Of a stretch of DNA of 64,000 bases, positions 1-9,329 are shown in pieces. Position numbers and translations under genes: made by a program. The stretch lies in assembly GCF_963678635.1 (NCBI RefSeq), contig NC_087062.1:39693330-39757329 (forward strand). Reading direction: 5' to 3'. The stretch's first letter is position 1. Every line of letters starts with the position of its first letter. The notes under the pieces are model-generated. The model was not told the origin of the DNA, ran no database searches, and was given only the letters and a program-made list of their open reading frames with translations. This DNA is from Symsagittifera roscoffensis. Its lineage: Eukaryota > Xenacoelomorpha > Acoela > Convolutidae.

Positions 1-1339
1 TCAATTATCGTTTCGTTTCAGTATTCCACAATCTAAGATTGCGCAAATTGATTAATCGTTTCGTATCGTACGCCAAACAGTAACTATGGTTCTCCCAGAT
101 TTTGCTGTGAGCGAGAAGGCCCCTTCTGACAGTAGCGTTGAGCCCGTTCTAGGGAGCAGTTTTTAATTAGTGCGAAGAGCTGAGAAAAACCTCAACCCTT
201 TATCTTGGTAGGTTAAGCCTTTTTACGACTGCAACGGGGTTGTCCCACAGGTCGTTAACTTGATCGTCAGGTCCTCGTACACATGTTAGCTTCGTGAAGC
301 TTTGAATTACTAAAAAAATGGTTACAGGTTTCGAATCGCTAGCTTCCGAACAAAACTCTCAAAGTAACGTACAAGAGAATTGAGAAAAGTGTCATGAACA
401 ACTTCAGCTCCCATTTGGACCCTTACCCTGAGTTTCACCACCTGGCAGCGCCCCCAAGTGAAACAGAACAATGCGCTAAGAGCAACATCAGGGTGCTTAA
501 GAATGAGTGACATCACACATCTGCACGACGAAACTAACATTATGACATCTGCGCAAGTTGTTACATCGGACAACACAACACCGATGATCCATTTCATTTC
601 TGGGTACTCCCTACCTCCCTTACAATTGAGAGCTTGTAAGATAATCCCGAAGAAGCTGCCAAACATCTGCAGCGTAACACATAGACTTCCAGAAAAGGTT
701 TTTTCCTCGGTTCTCTCTACTAACTGAAAACTCTCCGCTTGAATCAGGCACGGAGTTTCAGTCATCTCTCCGCACCCCGAATAACCAGTCCTCTAGAATG
801 GACATGTTTTAATAACATAAAAGCCTTCCTCTTGAGTGTACCATACAGAGAAGTTGTCGACACCAGCAAGAAGACGCTATCACTGGTACAGGTGGTTCGG
901 TTTCTACGCCAGGTTTTCCCCTTAGAAATCCTGGAGATAAAGCAGTGAATAATTGTACGAGATAAAAAAAACAATTATTAACGCATATTCTCTATCTCTC
1001 AAACATAAGCGATCTATCCAATTCAATCAGAAATTCAAAGCAGAGATCGATGTAGCTAGAACAACAACAACAACAATAGTTGTGCACTTATTTGAGCAAA
1101 TTAGGTTGGAAAAAATAACTTGTATTATAACACAAGTGCTTGTTTATGCAGATCAGACAAAACGCGTAGTTTCTGATTGTAAAAATTCATCCAATTATGA
1201 AAATGACAGAAATACGTTTTCCTTAAGAAACTTATATTTTGTAGAAAGCTGACCGCTGGGAATTTTTTGGGAAAATAAATGACAAATCAGAAAGATTTCA
1301 ACCTGGCTAATTAGACAATCGACTTCACTGTAGTAATAA
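1..1339. other. Left-edge stretch without a recognisable gene
   Basis: I see no conserved domain here. The longest open frame (322-765, minus) has no recognisable motif and uses codons no better than its shadows. If the methyltransferase-like exon to the right is real, its next exons should lie in or beyond this stretch on the minus strand, but I could not find the expected SAM-binding glycine-rich motif here. Confidence 0.5.
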
Positions 1340-1350
1340 TCTTGCACCAC

Positions 1351-1545
1351 CTTTGCCAGCGATAAGTGTCCGACATATTTAACATCTTCCTCGATGTCCT
1401 TTTCAAATGACTCCGCCCATCTGTCGTATACACTGCGCATCTCACTCTCCTCAGTATGCAGTCCCACATGCCCTAGACTTTCTGCACGACCACCAGTGAT
1501 CTTAGAATCTCCACTGTTTATCCCGTCATCTGTTTTAATACTCAT
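1351..1545 (-). CDS. Possible first exon of a METTL27-like methyltransferase
   Basis: The minus-strand frame opens at an ATG (1545) and reads an acidic, Ser/Gly-rich leader followed by a stretch containing VYDRWAESFEKD and YVGHLSLAK. That spacing (Y-D-x-W-A, an acidic D, then Y-x-G/A-P/H) resembles the N-terminal segment before the SAM-binding domain in METTL27 (WBSCR27) relatives. A candidate splice donor, AAG followed by GTGGTG, lies at 1350, and similarity fades after it. The Rossmann-fold domain that would bind SAM is not visible in the 1.3 kb to the left, so this is either one exon of a gene running out of the window or an orphan exon. It is the only candidate host gene here. The call rests on about 35 residues. 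Confidence 0.4.
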
Positions 1546-1563
1546 GACAACAGAGTAGCACAA

Positions 1564-2429
1564 GCTACTTTCAATTCAATATAACTTCACCGGTTTGCCG
1601 TTCAATTTAATAATTTTTCGATCTACAACCACGGCCATTAGACACGAACTATTGGCAAACTTTCTGAAAAAAGTTGCAACTGATCAAAAACATGTAAAAT
1701 GCCGAAACATTTTTACGAAAATGTCGAAACAATTTTACGGAACTATCCTTTTTCTTACTTTGAATCCTTCGAGTTGTTCGGTAGCGCGGTCTAAGAGGTT
1801 ACGGTACCGTTTTTGAGTCTAAAAAAAAAGAAATTGCGCCGTGGTTGTATCAGTACAAATACAAGAACTACTGAAGAGATAAATATTATCGTTGCAACTC
1901 TCTCACTTTAGCACTAGCTTATAAAACTAAATCGGTAAATAAAACCATCAGTTCAAGCTCAAAGCATCAATATTGAAAGTTCATATCTTTATCTTATGAA
2001 CGTACGCTACTAAACAGATCAACCCAATATTCACTATATTGAGCTAATACCTATTATACAAATAAACCAGCAGTAAAATGCTTTTATACAATAATCCGAA
2101 AACGAATTTGTTGCTACTTGCAAATTTTTCCAAATACAAATTTACGACAACATTTTGGAATTTTTTCATGTACCCGGAAGAAAAACTGAACTTACTAAAC
2201 TTGCCCAGAGATGTAAACCTAATAAGTGCCCTACCCTGATTACCGTTCCCTTCATTATTGACTAGCATCATTTCTGAACCACTATATCGCATAAAGGCAA
2301 ACAAAACAGAAAACAATAGCAGCGAAAAGTTAACGCCAAAATCAAGGATTTGAATTTCTAAATTCTACACTCGCCACTAATTTCATCACTAAAAATTTCG
2401 CGCTGAGCGGAAAACCTGCTGGGGGTTGG
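1564..2429. other. AT-rich stretch, nothing recognised
   Basis: Short open frames only, none with a recognisable motif. No tandem repeat or strong inverted repeat was noticed. Confidence 0.5.
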
Positions 2430-3025
2430 TTTAGAAATAACCATCCCCGGTAATGAAGAAGCCATTTCTCTAATGAAGACCAAGAATCAGGTCTATCGTT
2501 TAACTTAAAACTCTACGGCACCCGTTCTAACTGCTATTGGTGGACTGAGCTTCTATCCAAACACCAAAATCTGAAAAACTTCAAAACCTCCTCGAATGTG
2601 GGTCACCCATAAACAAGCGTGAAATCATCCTGTGGCACGATATTATTAGCAGCTCTATCAACGGTCACATAAGCAACAAAAGTTCAAAAGCCAAATTCGC
2701 GCAAAGTATTGCGAAATCTAACACAGTTATTAAACAACTTAAAACTGACACAAACGATCATAGAAAAACAAGCTCAAAACTTTCATCGAATCATTGAGTT
2801 CTGTAAAAAGTGGCAAAGTGGTTAAAAAAATCAATCCACCCTGTCAAATCAAATCCAACTCGGCATACGAGTACGTGGTATTACGGAAGAAACGGGAAGT
2901 CCAGACGAGCAAATGCCCTCTAACACATTCGCCGTAAAAAAACTTCTAAAATTTTTGAAAATCAAATATAAACGTCTAAGCAAAGTCCAACGCCTAGGAA
3001 AAATCAAAAACGACATTGGAGGGTC
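2430..3025 (+). pseudogene. Decayed LINE ORF1 fragment (older element)
   Basis: Broken plus-strand frames near 2580-2700 read a segment containing REIILWHDIISSSI. This resembles the ILWHD-type block seen in ORF1 proteins of some invertebrate CR1-like LINEs. A second segment (about 2840-3015) reads IRVRGITEE and VQRLGKIK, matching in layout the RRM-like part of the intact ORF1 just downstream (KIDGISE, FKRLGKR). Stops and frame changes separate the pieces. The matching ORF2 remnants resume at about 7.1 kb, so a younger LINE appears to have landed inside this one. Confidence 0.5.
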
Positions 3026-3069
3026 TCAGCCTAATTGTTGTGATAAACTTATTAAATAGTTTCATATAA

Positions 3070-3918
3070 ATGGCTCCGATCAAACGCACGAATCGAGCAA
3101 ATTCAACTGCTGAACAAGATGTGTGTAACAAATGTTCTGAGACGATTGGTGGATGGATCTTCTGCTACTCGTGTAGGAAGTGGATGCATGACAAGTGTTG
3201 TGGAATATCACCAGAACTCGTTCAACAGATCACCATGATTGACAACATTCAATACGTCTGTGGTGAGTGTCTGAAATCCAATGAACCAATCAATCAGAAA
3301 ATCTTGGACAACACCTTGGATAAGGTTATTACTCCAAAGATCGAAGTTATTTTATCTAATTTTACCGATAAACTTACTGAGAAATTTACTGAAATTGCTG
3401 GTACAGTTTCGAGCTCTGCTCAAACATACGCCGCAGTTGCTTCAACTCCTACTACAGTTCCAGCAATTTCTTCTCCTGTCGATAATACTTGGACTCGTGA
3501 ATTGAAAATTGATGGTATATCCGAAAACAGAGGTGATTTCAAATCGCAAACTGAATCTGATATTCACCATATTACTGCTATTTTGAATCACCTAGGTGAG
3601 GATTCTTTTGTTAAAGTTAGATCTTTCAAGCGCCTGGGAAAACGTATTGCTACCAGTACGCGCCCACGCACCTTACTTGTTGAATTTACTTCCCAATTTG
3701 ACTGTGTCAAAGTTTTATCTAAAGCTTACAAACTGCAATCCTTTCAATCTCCCATTTACATTTCAAAATCTCTGTCTCCTACTGAACAAATCAAATTGCG
3801 TAAAATATTGAAACTGAGGACTGATGTTTCCACCAAAGACAACATTCCAAAGAGCGATCTCAAGATAAAAAACCTGAAACTTTACCATAATAATGTGGAA
3901 ATTCCGTTACCCGAATGA
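3070..3918 (+). CDS. LINE ORF1, PHD-finger nucleic-acid-binding protein
   Basis: A 282-residue protein expected to coat LINE RNA. Residues 19-67 form a complete C4HC3 PHD-type zinc finger: C19, C22, C32, C35, H40, C43, C64 and C67, with an aromatic W38 before the histidine. Residues 75-115 look helical and may oligomerise. A Ser/Thr/Pro/Ala linker follows (about 115-150), and residues 150-275 form an RRM-like region containing KIDGISE, FKRLGKR and LLVEF. It starts at ATG 3070 after a short leader. The frame ends at UGA 3916-3918 and ORF2 continues in exactly the same frame, so an ORF1-ORF2 fusion by readthrough is possible. Confidence 0.8.
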   Translation: MAPIKRTNRANSTAEQDVCNKCSETIGGWIFCYSCRKWMHDKCCGISPELVQQITMIDNIQYVCGECLKSNEPINQKILDNTLDKVITPKIEVILSNFTDKLTEKFTEIAGTVSSSAQTYAAVASTPTTVPAISSPVDNTWTRELKIDGISENRGDFKSQTESDIHHITAILNHLGEDSFVKVRSFKRLGKRIATSTRPRTLLVEFTSQFDCVKVLSKAYKLQSFQSPIYISKSLSPTEQIKLRKILKLRTDVSTKDNIPKSDLKIKNLKLYHNNVEIPLPE

Positions 3919-3922
3919 CTAG
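3916..3922 (+). other. UGA-CUAG context between same-frame ORFs (candidate readthrough stop)
   Basis: The ORF1 stop reads TGA CTAG. UGA followed by CUA(G) is an established leaky-stop context in viruses and some animal genes. ORF2 lies in the same frame with no second stop, and the first in-frame ATG of ORF2 falls inside the endonuclease domain. Readthrough is an inference; a non-AUG restart (for example TTG 3928) is the alternative. Confidence 0.45.
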
Positions 3923-6174
3923 CGGATTTGAGGTTGTGTCTTATCAACGCTCAAAGCTTGATAACAAGTACTCAACGTCTCAAGCTACGCAACTTTCTGC
4001 TTTCTAACAACATTGATTTACTGTTTATCACCGAAACCTGGCTCTATGATGAGATAGAGAATCACGAAATCTTCCCTGCTTCTGGCTATCACGTCCTCAT
4101 GCGAATTGACAGAACTTCAGGAGCACATGGAGGAGTGCTTATTGCTGTCCGTGTGAGCCTGGAACTCAGTATTTTATCATCCTTTTCTTACTCTGATTTT
4201 TGCTGTTCTATCATTATTAATTTCCATAAAGCATTTTATAGTTTCTTATTGATTTACAATCCACCTCAAACTTCATTATTCAGAGTTGATTCTTCTGTGC
4301 TTGTTGAGGCTATGTTTAACCACCGTGATGAGGTTGTAAAATGTCTCGGTCGCAAAGTTGCGAAAGACCGAGTTGTTACCGCAGTTCTCGGTGACATCAA
4401 CCTTCCTGATGTCTGCTGGAGCTCACACACTGCTACTTCTGATTATTCAAACAAATTTTTGACAGCACTAGATGATCTTGACTTGCTTCAAATTGTTGAT
4501 TTCAGCACCATAGTTTCGGGCAATATCCTTGACTTGCTCTGCGTTTCAGATCCTCATCGATTCATAGTTTTTCGAGGTGCCACTGCTTTTTCTGATCATT
4601 TTCCTGTTTTTGCGCATGTATTTGCTGCAAGTTCAATTTCACATTTTACTACAAAGCGATCTGTCACTTACTCAAAAAGTAGTCTTAATTCAGAAAGTTT
4701 CAGTCGGGCTATATCGCCCTTATACTCTATCTTGCATTCTAACTGTCATAATGAGTTCATTGACAAGTTCAACGAAACTGTTTGTCAAGCACTTGATTCT
4801 TCATGTCGTAAAATTACGACTCGCAGAAAAGATTTTCCGTTCTATTTTTCATCTCATTCTATTCATATTGCTAATAAACTGAGAACTCCGAACAATTTGA
4901 ATTGTTTTAATCGCCAATATCTGTCTCAATTAGAGAATGATTTCTCAAACTCAGTTGAACTCGATAAAACTCTGCTGATTCAACGTTTTTCGCCGAATTC
5001 TTCCAAGCATGCTTTTATGTTTCTGGACCAATTTAAATCAACTCAACCTGTCCCTACTAAACTTTTTTGGGGACGCAAACAGGTCGAGAGCGATGTTTTA
5101 ATTAGTGAGACTTTCAATCAATATTTCGCTTCTGTTTATCAATTATCTGAAAATAGTCCTTCTGCTGGTGGTGGTTTGGCTGATTCGGAAATCAAACTTT
5201 CCGAAGTTGATGTCTCCCCCAGTATTGTTGGCGAGCTCCTGGCTAAATGCAAAGAGACTCGTTCTACAGATAATATACCTGCATTCATTTATAAATCCTG
5301 TCACAGCATTCTTTCTCCGCTTGTTTCTTTCCTTTTCTTATCCATTATACAATCTTGTGTTTGGCCCGATTCCTGGAAAACTGCACTCATCACTCCTGTT
5401 TTCAAATCTGGTTCTCCTTATGATATTACTAATTATCGGCCAGTTAGCATACTTCCTCCTCTTTCGCTCATCTTCGAGCGTATTTTGTTCAATTATATTT
5501 ACCCTCGAGTCCGATACAAAATTTCGAATGCTCAGCATGGATTCCGCAAGAAGCGTTCCACCATAACGCAAATGCTCTCATATCTAGATGAAGTATATCA
5601 CACTCATGATGCCAAAATTCCTTGCGCTGCCATGTATTTCGATTTTAGCAAAGCTTTCGATTCTGTCAGGCACGACATTCTTGTACAGAAGTTTGCTGCT
5701 TTTGGTTTTGACGATATTTTTACCGCTCTTTTGATTTCTTATCTTTCAAACCGTTTTCAATGTGTTAAAGTTCGAACAAGCATTTCCACCACTTTACCAG
5801 TTACTAGTGGTGTACCTCAAGGGAGCGTACTGGGTCCTCTGCTTTTCATATTGTTTATTAACGATCTTCCTGATATATTTAATCATTCAAACTGTTTTCT
5901 TTTCGCTGATGACTCAAAATTCATTTGTAAGACAAATTGCAGTGATTTACAGTCTGATGTGGACAGTTTCACTCATTGGTGTACTCAGAATGGTCTTAAA
6001 ATCAATAAAGACAAGTGCAATTTCATTATATTCAATGGCAAATTTCCTGATTGTATTTTTGTTAACAACCAACCTATTCATTCTATTAATTTACTCAAAG
6101 ACCTTGGTCTGCTTGTTAGCTCTGATCTTACTTGGTCAAACCATATTGGTAAAAAAACTTCTATCGAGCAATAA
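3919..6174 (+). CDS. LINE ORF2: AP-like endonuclease and reverse transcriptase
   Basis: The enzyme of target-primed reverse transcription. Counting residues from 3928: the endonuclease covers roughly 1-230, with NAQSL at the start, FITETWL (catalytic Glu), GDINLPD and SDHFPVF. The reverse transcriptase follows, with NYRPVSILPP, QHGFRKKRST, motif A YFDFSKAFDSV, motif B SGVPQGSVLGP, motif C FADD (659-662, both catalytic Asp present) and GLKINKDK. There is no in-frame ATG before the endonuclease core (first Met near residue 59), so initiation depends on readthrough from ORF1 or a non-AUG start. The frame ends early at TAA 6172 because of a frameshift at the A7 run 6151-6157. All visible catalytic residues are intact up to there. 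Confidence 0.85.
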   Translation, partial: LADLRLCLINAQSLITSTQRLKLRNFLLSNNIDLLFITETWLYDEIENHEIFPASGYHVLMRIDRTSGAHGGVLIAVRVSLELSILSSFSYSDFCCSIIINFHKAFYSFLLIYNPPQTSLFRVDSSVLVEAMFNHRDEVVKCLGRKVAKDRVVTAVLGDINLPDVCWSSHTATSDYSNKFLTALDDLDLLQIVDFSTIVSGNILDLLCVSDPHRFIVFRGATAFSDHFPVFAHVFAASSISHFTTKRSVTYSKSSLNSESFSRAISPLYSILHSNCHNEFIDKFNETVCQALDSSCRKITTRRKDFPFYFSSHSIHIANKLRTPNNLNCFNRQYLSQLENDFSNSVELDKTLLIQRFSPNSSKHAFMFLDQFKSTQPVPTKLFWGRKQVESDVLISETFNQYFASVYQLSENSPSAGGGLADSEIKLSEVDVSPSIVGELLAKCKETRSTDNIPAFIYKSCHSILSPLVSFLFLSIIQSCVWPDSWKTALITPVFKSGSPYDITNYRPVSILPPLSLIFERILFNYIYPRVRYKISNAQHGFRKKRSTITQMLSYLDEVYHTHDAKIPCAAMYFDFSKAFDSVRHDILVQKFAAFGFDDIFTALLISYLSNRFQCVKVRTSISTTLPVTSGVPQGSVLGPLLFILFINDLPDIFNHSNCFLFADDSKFICKTNCSDLQSDVDSFTHWCTQNGLKINKDKCNFIIFNGKFPDCIFVNNQPIHSINLLKDLGLLVSSDLTWSNHIGKKTSIEQ

Positions 6175-6725
6175 AAGCTTTCATTTTATCAAACTTTCTA
6201 TTCCATATCACATTCCACTTTCTGTTAAACTCATGTTCATCAATACTTGTGTTAAAAGTTTTTTATTGTATGCTAGTCCTGTGTGGTCTCCCTCTTTAAC
6301 TATGTTAAGGAAGCTTGAGAATTTCAACAGGAAATGTCTTACCTGGGTTACAGGTAATTTACCCTATTTAAAGCAACTTTCTTTAACGAATTCGCTTCCC
6401 ATATCCTTCACGCTTATATTTAACGACCTTATCCTTTTCCACAAAATGTTAAATGGCGACTCAGAACTCCCTTTTGCTGCGTATTATTATTTTAAGGTGA
6501 CGACATCAAGATCCAGCACGTTGATGACAGTGAAACCCGCAAGAAGATGGTAAACCGAGACGTTCTTCACCCACAGAACAGCACGTGCCGTGAACTACAT
6601 GCTGAAAACAACGGAGATCGACTTTTTCACCTCTTTGCGCCGTTTTCGCAGTACCCTCAAAGACTTCTTACTAGAGCGCTCTAAACTCTTCAATCGTGAA
6701 AACTCATGCACTTGGTTTTTGAAGT
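6150..6725 (+). pseudogene. Frameshifted C-terminal part of LINE ORF2
   Basis: The ORF2 sequence resumes in a different frame at the A7 run (6151-6157). It reads thumb-like residues with VKSFLLYASPVWSPS and LPYLKQLSL to about 6550. After a second frame change it reads a Cys-containing tail ending RCSFCR near 6725. Two single-base-type indels are enough to explain the breaks. This carboxy-terminal region is normal for CR1-like elements. Confidence 0.7.
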
Positions 6726-7103
6726 GCCGTTGCTCTTTCTGTAGATCCTAGTTTTGTTCATCTATTTATATAAATTATGCCTTATTTTTAATAAGGGAAT
6801 TAATTCTTTTTTTGTTTGTTTGTTTGTTTTAATTAATCTTGAAAGTTCATTGAGTAACAATCTTGCCCTGAAATCTGCCTTTCGTTTGAAATATGCTCAA
6901 CATGTGGTGTTTCTAGGTCGCGAACTATTCCCCTTCGATACCAAAATAGAAATTGATTGCTTAAGAAAAGGGTGATTTCTGATGGATAATCAGGAATTCG
7001 AAACTTAAAACTGGCATCAAAAGACGACGATAATTAGGTTGAATTTGTCGATAAATCATCAGTTGCTGCAACCGAAAGTGAGACTGATGCCAAACGACTC
7101 TAA
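6726..7103 (+). other. 3' end of the CR1-like LINE with TTTG repeat, then junction to older LINE
   Basis: About 80 bp of AT-rich 3' UTR leads to four to five TTTG units at about 6808-6830, a simple-repeat tail of the kind CR1-like LINEs end with. After that, broken frames of the older LINE ORF1 end and ORF2 start resume (about 6976-7103). No clear target-site duplication could be paired with the 5' side. Confidence 0.5.
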
Positions 7104-7740
7104 ATTGTCACTATCTTGTCTTTGAATGTCAGAAGCATACTTCTTCTCAAAAGAAGAACGAAACAGGAAAAACTTTATCAAAATCTAACTACGACTTTGT
7201 TTGCTTAACTGAAACGTGGCTAACATCGGATATTCCCGATTCTGCTCTCACATCAGATATTCCCCCAGATTTTAAAATTTTTCGCAGTGACAGAAAAACA
7301 AGTTGTTTCAAAACTAAACACGGTGGTGTACTAGAAGCAGTGAGAAATGATGTTAAACAGGATCAAAGTGAATTTACGCGTGAAGAAAATAAAACTGCTG
7401 TTAAAATTTATACCAAGCCGAAGCCTCCATTAGTATGTACAGTTGACAATCCTCCAGGAGAGTTCACTATAAAAGGAAGTTTGGAGATTTCAATACGTTT
7501 TTTGAAGACCTCTGCAAACTTACCGCTGAAGAAAGTTATCAACAAGTTGTAACCGCAGACGATATTAAATTTTCGAAAACCAAATGGAGTCAAATGAGCT
7601 CGAGCGTTGATTACAAAAATGATATATTACAAATTTTCAAAAACCTTAATTTGAGCAATGCTGCAAGCACATAACTTGATGTGATCTTAACCAATGACCC
7701 AGATCCAATAATCGAACGTAAAATCGACAAAAAAACGCTT
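7104..7740 (+). pseudogene. Decayed LINE ORF2 endonuclease domain (older element)
   Basis: Plus-strand frames read SLNVRSIL, then YDFVCLTETWL (the endonuclease Glu block) and KHGGVL. Several frame changes later comes LDVILTNDPDPI, the usual distal endonuclease block. Multiple frameshifts make it clearly dead. Together with 2430-3025 and 9330-11440 it outlines one old plus-strand LINE split by later insertions. Confidence 0.65.
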
Positions 7741-7775
7741 TAAAGATTACTCCATTGATAATAAGCCATTCTAAG

Positions 7776-8262
7776 GGTTTACGAGTACGCTGAAGTGTAG
7801 CTACTCGAAACTCGAAACCAACCATTACTCGACTCGGAAAACTCATCGAGTATTTTCCTTAGTACTTGAACTCGACCTTCAAACACTCGAATGTAAAAAA
7901 CATCAATCGGTATCTCTTCTCGTGACTCTTAGGGTATTTTTTATGCTGAATTTTTCGGAGATCACGACGAAAGCACTTTTAACATGAAAATTAAATTAGA
8001 GAAACGCATCACACAAAGTATTTATAACATAGAGTGACTGTTCATGTGTAGAAACAGGTTTCGCTCGTGGGTTTTCGGCGACATACGGGTCTGCAAGTGA
8101 TTCATACTCAGTCGCCCGAAGGTCAAAAATCGGAAAAAATACTCGTCACCTTTAAATACTCGAACTCGGAAAGTCGAAGTTAGGAATATAATACTCAAAC
8201 TCGAAATATCAATTACTCGAACTCTGCCCGAGTACTCGGTACTCGACTCGTATACTTTGGCC
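7776..8262. repeat. ACTCGA-rich dispersed repeat
   Basis: About 490 bp dense in ACTCGA, CTCGAA and GAGTACTC words on both strands, for example around 7800-7905 and 8155-8255, with a less repetitive centre. It interrupts the old LINE between its endonuclease and RT parts. No coding frame of interest. It may be a non-autonomous element or a decayed satellite; ends were not defined. Confidence 0.45.
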
Positions 8263-8301
8263 ATGCTCCGATCTTTAACCATACTAAGTTTTAGAAGCTG
8301 C

Positions 8302-8997
8302 GCCCCCCGTCAGTACAAGAGAAGTGTGATTGAATGAACTGTTCACCGGGTTTTCCGCAGTACGTCAACATGGGAAGAATATGATAAGGCTATGAAAATC
8401 AGCCGTGAGCAGTGGTTAGATAACCAATATCCGGAAAGTTGGTCGTCGCGGGTTGCATCCCATGCCCTTGAAAAGATCATCAGGGAGGGCAAAAACAAGA
8501 AGAACATGGCTGTGAAAAAGAAGCCCTGTGATTATATCAGTGATTCACCACCCATCTTGATGGTCCAATATAGGGGTAATCACAGTCAGACATTAGAAAA
8601 AAAAGTGCGCGATATCACCAATGCGCAGATAAAATTCACGACGAGGAAAATGAAAACTTGTATGCCCTATCTATAATCCTCCTTTTCCAGTGAACTAAAA
8701 TCAAAAGTGGTGTACAGTCTTGAATGTTGTGGGTGCAAATCCATCTATGTTGGCCAGACGATCCGACATCTCACCACAAGGATCGAGGAACACCGAAAAG
8801 AGGATACCCCAGTTGGACATCATATAAGGCAGTGTGGTAGTGAAAGTGGTAAGTCGGAAATTAAACGGGAAATAATCGACCAGTTGTCGAGCAGCATCAA
8901 ATTATTTACATTAGAGGCGCTGCTCATTAGGAAAGAGAGACCGGCAATTAACATGCGCGACGAGTTTAGAACTAGGGAGCTGACACTAAGGCTATAG
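8302..8997 (+). pseudogene. Penelope-like element fragment: RT C-terminus and GIY-YIG endonuclease
   Basis: One continuous plus-strand frame interrupted by only two stops (TGA 8335, TAA 8674). The first part reads RVFRSTSTWEEYDKA and later VQYRGNHSQTLEKK, like the thumb/linker of Penelope RT. The second part is a GIY-YIG nuclease: ECCGCKSIYVGQT, then HLTTRIEEH, VGHHIRQCG, TLEALLI (catalytic Glu) and PAIN (the conserved Asn). RT joined to GIY-YIG is diagnostic of endonuclease-bearing Penelope-like elements. The 5' half of the RT is missing, a common 5' truncation. It sits inside an older LINE. Confidence 0.8.
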
Positions 8998-8999
8998 TT

Positions 9000-9329
9000 C
9001 CAGAATCAAAAAATTCTGGCTAAAACAAGGAAAAAATTTCGAAATAACTTACATGCTAACATAAAAATAAGCGACAAAACGAAATTGTAAAAAAAAAAAT
9101 CTGAAAACTCTCAGAAATTTGTGACAAAAAATGTAAAATTGTTACATAATAGTTGTTACATAAATTCAGTAATATTTGTAAAGTTTCGATTAGTTGAAAT
9201 TCTAAAAATTTGAAACAATGATGTACATGACACTTTTTGTGATCTTTGATCATTTTGTACAGCTAGCTTAGAGTTTTTAAAACCTGAAGGTGCCTGAAAA
9301 TGCGCCAAAACGTTCGTTTGCATTTACAA
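9000..9329. other. AT-rich spacer after the Penelope fragment
   Basis: A/T-rich sequence with A runs, possibly the 3' UTR of the Penelope-like fragment. No motif recognised. Confidence 0.4.

Larger units (their letters stand above)
3030..6830 (+). mobile_element. Nearly complete CR1-like non-LTR retrotransposon
   Basis: Two large plus-strand ORFs in LINE order: ORF1 with a PHD-type zinc finger, then ORF2 with an AP-type endonuclease and reverse transcriptase. The C-terminal Cys/His-type tail comes next, then a short 3' region ending in a TTTG repeat. PHD-finger ORF1 plus EN-RT ORF2 is typical of the CR1/Jockey superfamily. ORF2 has two frameshifts near its 3' end, so this copy is probably dead, but most of it is open and it looks young compared with the surrounding LINE debris. 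The 5' boundary is inferred from where ORF1-type homology of the older element stops. Confidence 0.8.

Noticed and set aside
322-765. 147-codon open frame on the minus strand as the next exon of the METTL27-like gene
   Set aside because: No glycine-rich SAM-binding motif or other methyltransferase block is readable, and the composition is not distinctive.
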